This document shows, in pieces, positions 18,010 to 25,366 of a DNA stretch of 64,000 nt. Position 1 is the stretch's first letter. Each line of letters opens with the position of its first letter. The stretch lies in assembly GCA_039989895.1 (NCBI GenBank), contig JBDXGY010000002.1, positions 1 through 64,000 of the forward strand. The letters are read 5' to 3'. This DNA comes from Hyphomicrobiales bacterium. GTDB taxonomy: Bacteria > Pseudomonadota > Alphaproteobacteria > Rhizobiales > JACESI01. A program made the translations under genes and the position numbers. The notes beneath the pieces are model-generated. The model was not told the DNA's origin, ran no database searches, and saw nothing but the letters and a program-made list of their open reading frames with translations.

Positions 18010-18819
18010 ATGCATGTGATCTTTTTTCTTCTCGCTTTCCTTATGGTTCCTGTTTCGGCGATGGCCTGTGGATCTGAGACCCGTTGTGAAGTGAGCGATG
18101 GATACTACCTTGCAGCAACCCCAGACGATTGGGACGGGAAGACACCACTGCGTTTGGTGGTTTATTTCCACGGCTGGAATGGCTCTCCAGAAGGTACTTT
18201 TCGCAACCAGACAATGGTGAATGGCGCAACGAGCCGAGGTGCTCTTTTTGTGGCGCCCTTTGCGCAGACCGGCTATTGGCGGCAGATTGGCGAGGGCAGG
18301 GCGGAGCGTGGGCGCGATGAGGCGGCTTATATTCGTGCGGTGATGAAAGATGTTAAAAAACGCTGGCCTATTGATGAGGATCAAACAATGGCTTCTGGTT
18401 TTTCACGTGGCGCGTCGATGGTTTGGAATGTGGCTTGTTATACTGGCGATCTGTTCCGTGCTTACGCGCCGATCGCTGGAGGTTTTTGGCGGGTAAACCC
18501 TGAGACCTGCCCGAGTGGACCGGTTAATCTGCGCCATATCCATGGGCTGGCTGATCGCGTTGTCGCCTTTGATGAGGTGGGGATTTATAATTCGATGCCG
18601 ATACCAGAAGGACTTGATATTCTTGCCAAAGTGAACGGTGCCACTGGTAAGGGCCGAAAAGTCGCATCTGGCGATCAACGTCTGATATGCGAGCGATGGG
18701 ATGAGAGCAAAAGCAAAAGGGTTTTGGAGCTTTGCCTACATGAGCGCGGCCATTCTATTCCAGCCGAATGGGTAGGGCATGGTTTGGACTGGCTGGCAAA
18801 ATTACCTGAAGGCTCTTGA
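18010..18819 (+). CDS. Secreted PHB-depolymerase/esterase-like hydrolase
   Basis: A 269-residue alpha/beta-hydrolase related to LpqC/extracellular polyhydroxybutyrate depolymerases and feruloyl esterases. ATG 18010 gives a clean signal peptide (MHVIFFLLAFLMVPVSAMA) and has GAGGG upstream; the open frame reaches further up to 17953, but without a signal or ribosome site. Features: VVYFHGWNGSPEGT with the oxyanion region, FVAPFAQTGYWRQ, the nucleophile elbow GFSRGASMVWN (GxSxG), and a final RGHSIP with the catalytic His. Two cysteine pairs in the mature part may be disulfides. The substrate is unknown; polyester, aryl ester or carbohydrate ester are all possible. Confidence 0.87.
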   Translation: MHVIFFLLAFLMVPVSAMACGSETRCEVSDGYYLAATPDDWDGKTPLRLVVYFHGWNGSPEGTFRNQTMVNGATSRGALFVAPFAQTGYWRQIGEGRAERGRDEAAYIRAVMKDVKKRWPIDEDQTMASGFSRGASMVWNVACYTGDLFRAYAPIAGGFWRVNPETCPSGPVNLRHIHGLADRVVAFDEVGIYNSMPIPEGLDILAKVNGATGKGRKVASGDQRLICERWDESKSKRVLELCLHERGHSIPAEWVGHGLDWLAKLPEGS

Positions 18820-18886
18820 GCTTCGCCTCAGACTGCATTTTAATTTATGAGTAAAATATCAACTGGCATTAAAGCCTACGAATGAC

Positions 18887-18930
18887 CCAATACCGCCGTT
18901 CTTGTTAATTCAATGAGTGGGCGGTATTGG
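18887..18930. repeat. Inverted repeat between esterase and bfr
   Basis: A perfect 11-bp inverted repeat CCAATACCGCC/GGCGGTATTGG (18887-18897, 18920-18930) around a 22-base spacer. It sits in the middle of the 150 bp gap between two convergent genes. It has no T-tract on either strand, so it may be a bidirectional transcript-end hairpin or a protein-binding site. Confidence 0.55.
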
Positions 18931-18969
18931 AATCTTGATGGGGTAACTGAGGCTTGTTTAAATTGTCTA

Positions 18970-19452
18970 TCAGGCTTCATCTGCCGGTAGGGCATTCAAC
19001 ATGCCGTAGCGTTCGTCGCCAATTTTTTCTAATAGCTCAAGTTGAGTTTCCAGATAATCAGCGTGCCCTTCCTCATCTGTGAGGAGCTCCTCAAAAATAC
19101 CCATTGTGACATAATCGCCTTCTTCGCGGCAGACTTCACGGGATTTTCTATAAGAAGCCAGCGCTTCCATCTCTCCTACGAGATCAGCCTCTAGCACTTC
19201 TTTGACCGTGCGGCCAATCTGCAAAGGTGCGACTGTTTGGAGATTTGGGTGTCCTTCAAGAAAAATGATGCGCTCGATTATTTTATCGGCATGGACCATC
19301 TCTTCCATGGACTCTTCTTTTTCTTTTTTGGCAAGCTTGCCATAGCCCCAATCATCAAGCAGACGATAGTGAAGCCAGTATTGATTGATTGCGCCAAGTT
19401 CCAAATGCAGTGCTTCGTTGAGGCGTTCGATAACTGCGTCGCTACCCTTCAT
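18970..19452 (-). CDS. bfr: Bacterioferritin
   Basis: A 160-residue haem-containing ferritin that forms a 24-mer shell and stores iron as ferric mineral. Ferroxidase ligands are in the expected places: Glu18, Glu51, His54, Glu94, Glu127 and His130; Met52, the haem-iron ligand between subunits, is present, so this is a true bacterioferritin. Two Irr-type boxes lie directly upstream (19502 and 19530), within the gap to bfd, so it can be expressed alone and under iron control. It is likely to cooperate with the Bfd ferredoxin encoded just upstream, which reduces and releases the stored iron. Confidence 0.97.
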   Translation of the reverse strand: MKGSDAVIERLNEALHLELGAINQYWLHYRLLDDWGYGKLAKKEKEESMEEMVHADKIIERIIFLEGHPNLQTVAPLQIGRTVKEVLEADLVGEMEALASYRKSREVCREEGDYVTMGIFEELLTDEEGHADYLETQLELLEKIGDERYGMLNALPADEA

Positions 19453-19501
19453 GATAGTATCCTTTTTGAATTGTTCACTTGTGCTGATGGCTTAGTATAT
19501 A

Positions 19502-19518
19502 ATTAGAATGATTCTAAA
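19502..19518. promoter_or_regulatory. Irr-type iron control element 1 (bfr)
   Basis: A palindrome TTAGAATGATTCTAA flanked by A/T, about 50 bp before the bfr start. It matches the TTTAGAA-N3-TTCTAAA form of the iron control element bound by the Rhizobiales regulator Irr. Irr represses iron-storage genes under iron limitation. Confidence 0.75.
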
Positions 19519-19529
19519 GTAAAGCCCAG

Positions 19530-19546
19530 TTTAGAATTATTCTAAA
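19530..19546. promoter_or_regulatory. Irr-type iron control element 2 (bfr)
   Basis: TTTAGAATTATTCTAAA is a perfect 17-bp match to the iron control element form, 28 bp from box 1 (centre to centre) and just after the bfd stop. Two sites close together suggest cooperative binding or a site covering the -35 and the -10 regions of the bfr promoter. Confidence 0.8.
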
Positions 19547-19552
19547 ATAGGT

Positions 19553-19864
19553 TTAAGCAACGTTTTTCTGTCGCTTACGCATTAAGCGTTGAGCTGTGAC
19601 ACAGGCTTGATGTTTTTCCTGTATCCTATCGACAAGTGTAATAATCTCAGCCTGTGGTGTTGCCTTTGCCTCGTGATAGGATTTGACGGTACGCACAATT
19701 ATATCAATAACGTTAGGAAAGCATCCGCAGCAGCGGCCGCGTTTTTCTAGGGCATGATAGACTTTTAAAGGCACAATAAGTTGCCACGCATCTTGATCGA
19801 GAAATTCGATAATCGTGCGTTCAATTTCTTCACTAGAAATATAATTGCAATGACAAATGATCAT
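19553..19864 (-). CDS. bfd: Bacterioferritin-associated ferredoxin Bfd
   Basis: A 103-residue [2Fe-2S] protein that binds bacterioferritin and passes electrons into it to release iron. The N-terminal part carries CHC (Cys4, Cys6) and GRCCGC (Cys45, Cys48 for the CxxC, with an additional Cys46), the Bfd cluster arrangement. The protein is about 40 residues longer than E. coli Bfd; the extra C-terminal tail is basic (RLMRKRQKN) and of unknown role. It is placed upstream of bfr on the same strand, with its own Irr-type box about 97 bp upstream of the start. Confidence 0.93.
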   Translation of the reverse strand: MIICHCNYISSEEIERTIIEFLDQDAWQLIVPLKVYHALEKRGRCCGCFPNVIDIIVRTVKSYHEAKATPQAEIITLVDRIQEKHQACVTAQRLMRKRQKNVA

Positions 19865-19909
19865 AAGCTTGTATCTGAGCTATTGTATGTACTATTCAAG
19901 TAATAATTA

Positions 19910-19924
19910 TGACTCAATGAGTCA
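19910..19924. promoter_or_regulatory. 15-bp palindrome upstream of bfd
   Basis: TGACTCAATGAGTCA is a perfect palindrome around one central base, about 46 bp before the bfd start. On the minus strand it overlaps a TTGACT that could serve as the -35 of the bfd promoter, so a repressor bound here would block it. It is unlike the Irr boxes nearby. The protein is unknown. Confidence 0.45.
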
Positions 19925-19960
19925 AGATTCTAATTATAAAAAAATTAGTAATTTCAATAA

Positions 19961-19977
19961 CTTAGAATTATTCTAAA
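19961..19977. promoter_or_regulatory. Irr-type iron control element 3 (bfd)
   Basis: CTTAGAATTATTCTAAA differs from the perfect element at one base. It is about 97 bp upstream of bfd and 40 bp downstream of the ppk2 stop. It most probably controls bfd; its distance may allow activation or repression depending on the promoter location. Confidence 0.7.
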
Positions 19978-20016
19978 TAGCAATTTACAATTAAATCAAG
20001 TGTTTAGTTGGTTGGT

Positions 20017-20892
20017 TTACTCATCTCCAACATGAAGAAAATCAGGCCCAAAGCCGATAATATTTGGGTCTAAGCTGCCGATGACATCGAGATTTTTTCC
20101 TTCATAATCGATCGAGAGTAATAAGTGACGTATGGCATTGAGCCTTGCGCGTTTTTTGTCGTTTGAGCGGATGATGGTCCATGGCGCGTGTTTGGAGTGT
20201 GTCTTTGTCAGCATAATGTCACGGGCTTTGGTGTAATCGTCCCATTTATCAAGTGCTTTGATATCTATGGGTGAAAGCTTCCAAACTTTCAGAGGGTTAT
20301 GGCGACGGTCATGAAAGCGCTGCAGTTGCATTTCCTGCCCTACATTGAGCCAGATTTTGAAAAGTTTGATGCCGTCATCCACCAGCACGTCTTCAAAACG
20401 TGGAGTTTCTTTTAAAAAGTGCTCGTGCTGCTTTGGGGTGCAAAATCCCATCACTGGCTCTACGCCCCCGCGATTATACCAAGAGCGATCAAACAGGACG
20501 ATTTCGCCAGATGATGGCATGTGGCGCATGTAGCGTTGATAATAAATCTCACCCTGTTCGCGCTCGGTTGGTTTGGATAGAGCGATGACACGGGTGGTGC
20601 GGGGGTTTTGGAACTCTTTGATGGCGTGAATGGTGCCGCCCTTGCCAGCGGCATCGCGCCCTTCAAAAACAATGACAATGCGTTCGCCTGTCTCGCGCAC
20701 CCATTTTTGCAGTTTCACGAGTTCAACTTGTAAAGGCGCTAACTGCTTTTCATAATCTTTGCGCTTTAGTTTTTTAGAATAAGGGTATCCACCTGATTCA
20801 AAGGCCGCCTCCTTGATTTCCTTAGCGAGATCAGGGTTTTCAAGATCAAAAAATTTAAGAGGGTCATTGCTTTGTTTTTTTGTCATCGTCAT
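20017..20892 (-). CDS. ppk2: Polyphosphate kinase 2 (PPK2)
   Basis: A 291-residue PPK2 family protein that transfers phosphate between inorganic polyphosphate and nucleotides, mainly making GTP or ATP from GDP/ADP. Walker A is [12 protein letters not shown], Walker B lid region is [12 protein letters not shown], and [18 protein letters not shown] and [12 protein letters not shown] are class I PPK2 signatures. Several in-frame ATGs occur at the start; 20892 has AAGG five bases before it and is preferred over 20934. A single complete domain shows class I, not the fused class II form. Presence near the Pst system fits a role in phosphate storage. Confidence 0.94.
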   Translation of the reverse strand: MTMTKKQSNDPLKFFDLENPDLAKEIKEAAFESGGYPYSKKLKRKDYEKQLAPLQVELVKLQKWVRETGERIVIVFEGRDAAGKGGTIHAIKEFQNPRTTRVIALSKPTEREQGEIYYQRYMRHMPSSGEIVLFDRSWYNRGGVEPVMGFCTPKQHEHFLKETPRFEDVLVDDGIKLFKIWLNVGQEMQLQRFHDRRHNPLKVWKLSPIDIKALDKWDDYTKARDIMLTKTHSKHAPWTIIRSNDKKRARLNAIRHLLLSIDYEGKNLDVIGSLDPNIIGFGPDFLHVGDE

Positions 20893-21094
20893 CGTTACCT
20901 TGATTTTGCCACTCATGCTCATTGCTTTGTGCATATTTTAACGCTGCGAGCATCAAGAACAAGTTTTGATGGAAAAGATGATGAAGATTGGTTTTCTGAG
21001 TAAAAACTATTGAAGTAATAATTTCTACTGGGCTTTATTGAGAGGGCTGCAGACGGTGTTCATTGCTTATGTTTGTTGGATCAGAAGATGCGTG

Positions 21095-21119
21095 ACGCGC
21101 AGGTCTATGGCCTGCGCGT
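21095..21119 (-). terminator. Hairpin after the porin gene
   Basis: A perfect 9-bp stem ACGCGCAGG/CCTGCGCGT (21095-21103 with 21111-21119) lies just past the porin stop at 21128. The following minus-strand sequence has no T-tract, so termination strength is uncertain. Confidence 0.55.
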
Positions 21120-21127
21120 TATTATCA

Positions 21128-22408
21128 TTAGAAGCTGATTTTTGCATTTGCTGTGAATGCGCCAATGAAGTCATTGCCGAAGGTTTGTGCCGTTGCTGTA
21201 GTTGGGTCACCACCAAGGCCGGGTGTGGAGCCGGATGTCAAAACACCGACCGCACCGCCTAATTGCGCTGAGATGTTATCGCCTACCTTGTAGTTGAGGC
21301 CTGTTGATAAAAGCCATGTATCGGACTGCGAACCACGTGTGCTTGACGTGCCGCGGTCCCATGTAATCGCCAACTGACCAGACAGATTTTCGGTAATGGT
21401 GCGCCCCAGCCCGCCCGTTATCGTGTAGCCATCTTGAAAGAGCGGATCAAACGAGGTTGGCAGGGGAGCGCCGCTAACAGCACTGAGTACGCCTTCCACA
21501 GGAATTGAACCAAGCTCGCTCCAATCGGTCCAGTTGAAGCGTGCAAATGCCAATGTCTTTTCATTGATGCCAGACTGGATGTTAACGTCGATCTGCTGTG
21601 GAAGTACGGTGCTTAAAGAAATTGGCGAAGTTGGGTTTGCAAGAGCTACTGGTGTGTTGAAGTCGCTAATATCCACCGTTCCACTGGCATCAATATCATA
21701 AGATGAAGAATAAACAGCAGACACGCGAACAGCGCTTTTCGGAATTTCATAAGCAAGACCCGCGCGCCAACCAAAAGCGTTGTCTTCAAGCTCGAATAAA
21801 CCCACACCTTGCGCGTCCAGCCCGGTAACAAAGGCTGGTAGAGCAGCTCCTGGAATGCCTACAAAATCAACGAGACTCTGGCGGCTTAAGAAGCCTTCAA
21901 ACTGAAGAAACGACCCACCCCCAATCACTCGTAGACGCCCTTCACCAAGGGGTGTTGTGCCAACATTGAACTTGGCAGAACAGGTGAGGCCATAATCTTT
22001 GGTATCAATTTCAAATTCGACTATATTTCCAGAGAGCGCCGTGTTGAGGCCATTTTCTACATCCGCGCCAAAAGGTGTGGAAAATGTGCCAACACAATCA
22101 CCATGATCACCAATGCCAACTTTAAAAGCCGCTTTAGGCACAAAAAACCCGCCAGTTACGTCATTATCTGTTGTGGTAATAGGTGCTGTTGTGGTGCCAA
22201 ATAAGTTACTGGTATTTACAAGGCGTGTCGCTGAATCGATGGTTCTTTGTGGGGCAACAAATCGAAAGCCGGCTTCGCTTTCAATCTTTTTGTCGGAATA
22301 AAGTAGGCTGAAATCAACACCCCCGCGTGAAAACCCACCAGATATCGCGGCCGTACTTGCTACCATTGCCAGCCCAATAGTTCCTGAGAAAAAGAAAACC
22401 TTCGACAT
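21128..22408 (-). CDS. FadL-type outer-membrane transport protein (OmpP1/FadL/TodX family)
   Basis: A 426-residue outer-membrane beta-barrel of the FadL group that admits long-chain fatty acids or other hydrophobic compounds. Features: N-terminal signal (FFFSGTIGLAMVASTAA), alternating aromatic beta strands, family-like RAGLAYEIPKSAVRVSAVYSS and LNYKVGDNISAQLGGAVG, and a terminal Phe (NAKISF) that directs barrel assembly. Two or more cysteines (GDCVG, LTCSA) may pair. It has an excellent ribosome site (GGAGGG seven bases before ATG). It stands alone, divergent from phoR over a 290 bp AT-rich region. Confidence 0.88.
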   Translation of the reverse strand: MSKVFFFSGTIGLAMVASTAAISGGFSRGGVDFSLLYSDKKIESEAGFRFVAPQRTIDSATRLVNTSNLFGTTTAPITTTDNDVTGGFFVPKAAFKVGIGDHGDCVGTFSTPFGADVENGLNTALSGNIVEFEIDTKDYGLTCSAKFNVGTTPLGEGRLRVIGGGSFLQFEGFLSRQSLVDFVGIPGAALPAFVTGLDAQGVGLFELEDNAFGWRAGLAYEIPKSAVRVSAVYSSSYDIDASGTVDISDFNTPVALANPTSPISLSTVLPQQIDVNIQSGINEKTLAFARFNWTDWSELGSIPVEGVLSAVSGAPLPTSFDPLFQDGYTITGGLGRTITENLSGQLAITWDRGTSSTRGSQSDTWLLSTGLNYKVGDNISAQLGGAVGVLTSGSTPGLGGDPTTATAQTFGNDFIGAFTANAKISF

Positions 22409-22589
22409 TAAACCCTCCTAGAATTTTTCAAATATGCCCATTTAATTAAGCAATGCATACTCCTAAATAGAAATACTATAAAAAAATTTGGGCTTGTCTA
22501 ATAATAAATATAATTTAAGAGCATAATTACTTTAATGATAAATATAATATCTCTTATAAAATAATGATTTGCTTGTTGGTTATGATAAT

Positions 22590-22664
22590 TAACTTCCGTA
22601 AGGGAAGGAATATTGTAAATTTTTCGTGATGGATAACTTCCGTAAGGGAAGGGTTCTTGTAAAT
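22590..22664. repeat. Two 31-bp direct repeats upstream of phoR
   Basis: The blocks at 22590-22620 and 22634-22664 both read TAACTTCCGTAAGGGAAGG, four variable bases with an intervening T, then TTGTAAAT. Period is 44 bp, about four helix turns. Each contains a short inverted repeat CTTCC/GGAAG. The second ends 34 bp before the phoR ATG. The surrounding DNA is AT-rich. They look like paired operators or leader hairpins, but do not match the Pho box, Irr or Fur consensus. Confidence 0.75.
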
Positions 22665-22698
22665 CATATAATTAATGCGCTAGAAGCTGAAAACGATT

Positions 22699-24048
22699 AT
22701 GGTGGACCATCCTGTGAGCGATAATGAGAATACTTCCACGCGCTCTTTGCTGATAGGGCGGCTATTGGAGGCCCGTTGGCTTTTGATTGCTCTTGCCGTG
22801 GTGTTTCTGTTTTTTTCCAGCCGCTGGCCGGACAGTGAGCGCATGTTAATTTTGGCTTATGTGTTGTTGTGCGGTGTCATTGCGTTTTCATGGCGAAAGA
22901 CGAAAGAGGTTAAGGCGCTTGGGATAACAGCAGAGAAGAAGCAGCGATCTATTTGGCCTGCGACACAGGTGAAAATGTTTGTGAATGCTATTCCCGAACC
23001 CTGCGTTGTGCTTGATGGGGAGGGGATGGTTCGACATACAAATACTCCAATGCGGGATGCCTTCGGCACGATCACAAAAGGTGAATTGCTGACGCAGAAA
23101 TTTCGCAATCCTGATGTAGCAAGCGCCCTCAGTGACGTTAAAGCAAACGGTCTGTCTGTATCGATTCCCTATCGAGAGCGGTTCCCGACAGAACGGCATT
23201 ATCTGATCCATATGTCACCTATAGTCTTATCTAGCTATCATGAGGCAGCACCGGGTCCGGATTTTATTTGTGTGGTGATGTTGGAGCAAACTGAGCGTTA
23301 TCGGCTTGAGGAATTTCGTAGTGAATTTATCGCCAATGTAAGCCATGAGCTGCGCACGCCGATTGCCTCACTGACAGGTTTTATTGAAACTTTACTTGGC
23401 CCCGCAAAGGATGACGAGGTGAGCCGTGAGAGGTTTTTGAAAATTATGCTTGAGCAATCTCAACGCATGGGACGGCTTGTCGGTGATTTACTATCTCTCA
23501 GTAGAATTGAAATGCGTAGCCATTTGCGACCCACAAATGAGGTCAATCTGGCGGCGATTGTCAATCATGTCACTGATGCCATGGCCCCGCTTGCCAAAGA
23601 AGCGCAGCTTAAGGTCAATATTAAAATGAACGATGGCCTTTTCATGGTGCGCGGCGATCAAGATGAATTGGTTCAGGCAGTGGGAAATTTACTTGAAAAT
23701 GCCATCAAATATGGCGGCGATGGGAAAAGCGTCGATGTCAGCGTTTTAGAGGTACCAGCCCCTGTTGAATTCGATAAAAAAGGCCGTGAGTGCTATATGA
23801 TAGATGTTCAAGACTACGGCAAAGGGATTGATAGCGTGCATATACCGCGATTGACTGAGCGGTTTTATCGGGTGGATGCAGAAGAAAGCAAAGCAAAGAT
23901 GGGGACTGGCCTTGGTCTTGCTGTGGTTAAACATATACTGGCCCGTCATCAGGCGTATTTGAAGATTATTAGCACCAAGGGCGAAGGCACAAGTTTTAAG
24001 ATCTATTTTTTAAAGCTGGAACATACATCTGATAATCAAAATATATAA
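22699..24048 (+). CDS. phoR: Phosphate regulon sensor histidine kinase PhoR
   Basis: A 449-residue sensor kinase of the Pho system. Order: two N-terminal transmembrane segments (LLIALAVVFLFFSS and LILAYVLLCGVIAFSW), a PAS-like region starting FVNAIPEPCVVLDGEG (about residues 95-205), HisKA with FIANVSHELRTPI (phosphoacceptor His), and HATPase with NLLENAIKYG, DYGKGID and GTGLGLAVVKH. No periplasmic sensing domain is visible, as in other PhoR proteins that read the state of PstSCAB-PhoU. It is the first gene of the cluster that ends with its partner phoB. A Pho box separates it from pstS. Confidence 0.95.
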   Translation: MVDHPVSDNENTSTRSLLIGRLLEARWLLIALAVVFLFFSSRWPDSERMLILAYVLLCGVIAFSWRKTKEVKALGITAEKKQRSIWPATQVKMFVNAIPEPCVVLDGEGMVRHTNTPMRDAFGTITKGELLTQKFRNPDVASALSDVKANGLSVSIPYRERFPTERHYLIHMSPIVLSSYHEAAPGPDFICVVMLEQTERYRLEEFRSEFIANVSHELRTPIASLTGFIETLLGPAKDDEVSRERFLKIMLEQSQRMGRLVGDLLSLSRIEMRSHLRPTNEVNLAAIVNHVTDAMAPLAKEAQLKVNIKMNDGLFMVRGDQDELVQAVGNLLENAIKYGGDGKSVDVSVLEVPAPVEFDKKGRECYMIDVQDYGKGIDSVHIPRLTERFYRVDAEESKAKMGTGLGLAVVKHILARHQAYLKIISTKGEGTSFKIYFLKLEHTSDNQNI

Positions 24049-24067
24049 GTAAAAACAATAACTAATA

Positions 24068-24096
24068 CTGTCATCTAACTGTCATGTTAATGTCAC
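24068..24096 (+). promoter_or_regulatory. Pho box (PhoB-binding site) upstream of pstS
   Basis: Three half-sites at exact 11-bp spacing: CTGTCAT at 24068, CTGTCAT at 24079 and ATGTCAC at 24090. Two perfect heptamers with a four-base spacer match the PhoB consensus. The placement about 140 bp before the pstS start supports induction on phosphate starvation. Confidence 0.92.
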
Positions 24097-24236
24097 AAAA
24101 AGGCATTCTAGAGGTTTTAGATTATGCGTGTTTTCAAAATCTGAAAATCAGAGGATGAAAGTCGTATGGCTGGCGCTGCTACTCTTCTCTTAACCAAGCG
24201 GTGCGGCCTTTCAAATCACTCACAGGGAGATGTAAA

Positions 24237-25262
24237 ATGAAAAAAACAGCTATTCTCAGTGTAGCTCTTGGTGCTTTGCTTGTTTCAGGTGCTGCACAGG
24301 CGCGCGACAAAATTTCTATTGTTGGTTCTTCAACCGTTTTCCCATTTTCGACTGCGGTTGCTGAGCAATTTGGTAAGAAAACATCGTTCACAACACCGGT
24401 TGTTGAAGCAACCGGTTCAGGTGGCGGCATGAAACTCTTTTGTTCAGGTGTTGGCGAAGGGTCGCCAGACATCACAAATGCATCGCGTCGTATTAAAGAC
24501 AAAGAATTTACAAAATGCGTTGAAAACGGCGTGACACCAGTCGAAGTTAAAATCGGCTTCGACGGCATTGTTCTTGCCAATGCAAAATCGGGTGAAACGT
24601 TTTCATTGACTCGTAAGCTTATCTTCCAAGCGCTTGCTAAAAATGTGCCTGTCGACGGCAAAATGGTCCCAAACCCTTACAAAAAATGGTCAGATATTGA
24701 CGCATCATTGCCTTCGTTGAAAATTGAAGTTCTTGGGCCGCCTCCAACATCAGGCACGCGTGATGCTTTCGTTGAAATTGCAATGCGCGGTGGAGCTAAG
24801 AAATTTGATACACTTGCCGCCCTTCGTAAAGAAGACAAAAAAGCATTCCAAGCAATCGCTAAAAACATTCGCGAAGATGGAGCGTTTATTGAGGCGGGTG
24901 AAAACGATAATCTAATCGTTCAAAAGCTTGAAGCTAATCCAGCTGCTCTCGGTATTTTTGGTTTCTCATTTTTGGATCAAAATGCTGATAAGCTCAAAGG
25001 GGCAAGTGTCGGTGGTGTGGAGCCCGAATTTGAGTTAATCGCAGCCGGTGATTATCCTATTTCACGATCACTCTTTTTCTATGTGAAAAAAGAACATGTT
25101 GGTGTGATATCCGGTATTGCTGAGTTTGTGGCTGAGTTCACCAATGCAGGCACATGGGGCGATGAGGGCTATCTTTCTGATAAAGGCTTGATCCCACTTC
25201 CCGAAGCTGATCGTGCTGCAATCGCTGAATCTGCTAAAAATTTGACCCCGCTTGCACTCTAG
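24237..25262 (+). CDS. pstS: Phosphate ABC transporter substrate-binding protein PstS
   Basis: A 341-residue periplasmic high-affinity phosphate-binding protein. With ATG 24237 (GGGAG before it) it begins with a signal peptide (MKKTAILSVALGALLVSGAAQA); an open frame extends a further 12 codons upstream but without signal features. The mature protein starts DKISIVGSSTVFPFSTAVAEQF, the phosphate-binding loop, with EATGSGGGMKLFCSG and GPPPTSGTRDAFVE also in the phosphate contacts. It belongs to the PstS subgroup common in alphaproteobacteria. It is the first pst gene after the Pho box and is followed by a hairpin that may limit read-through. Confidence 0.96.
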   Translation: MKKTAILSVALGALLVSGAAQARDKISIVGSSTVFPFSTAVAEQFGKKTSFTTPVVEATGSGGGMKLFCSGVGEGSPDITNASRRIKDKEFTKCVENGVTPVEVKIGFDGIVLANAKSGETFSLTRKLIFQALAKNVPVDGKMVPNPYKKWSDIDASLPSLKIEVLGPPPTSGTRDAFVEIAMRGGAKKFDTLAALRKEDKKAFQAIAKNIREDGAFIEAGENDNLIVQKLEANPAALGIFGFSFLDQNADKLKGASVGGVEPEFELIAAGDYPISRSLFFYVKKEHVGVISGIAEFVAEFTNAGTWGDEGYLSDKGLIPLPEADRAAIAESAKNLTPLAL

Positions 25263-25286
25263 GGCGCGATGAGTATTTAACCTGCG

Positions 25287-25328
25287 CCGCCGGTCATCAT
25301 TCTCTCATGATCGGCGGTGTGATTTTTG
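25287..25328 (+). terminator. Hairpin/attenuator between pstS and pstC
   Basis: An 11-bp stem CCGCCGGTCAT/ATGATCGGCGG (one G-U pair; 25287-25297 with 25307-25317) with a 9-base loop, followed by TGTGATTTTTG. Such partial terminators after the binding-protein gene of ABC operons let the binding protein be made in excess. Confidence 0.7.
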
Positions 25329-25366
25329 AAATTAGTTTTTGAAATTAAGTGTAAGGGCTGCCATCT

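Noticed and set aside
22590-22664. Direct repeats before phoR as a CRISPR or as a Pho box
   Set aside because: Only two copies with a 13 bp spacer, and no CTGTCAT half-sites.
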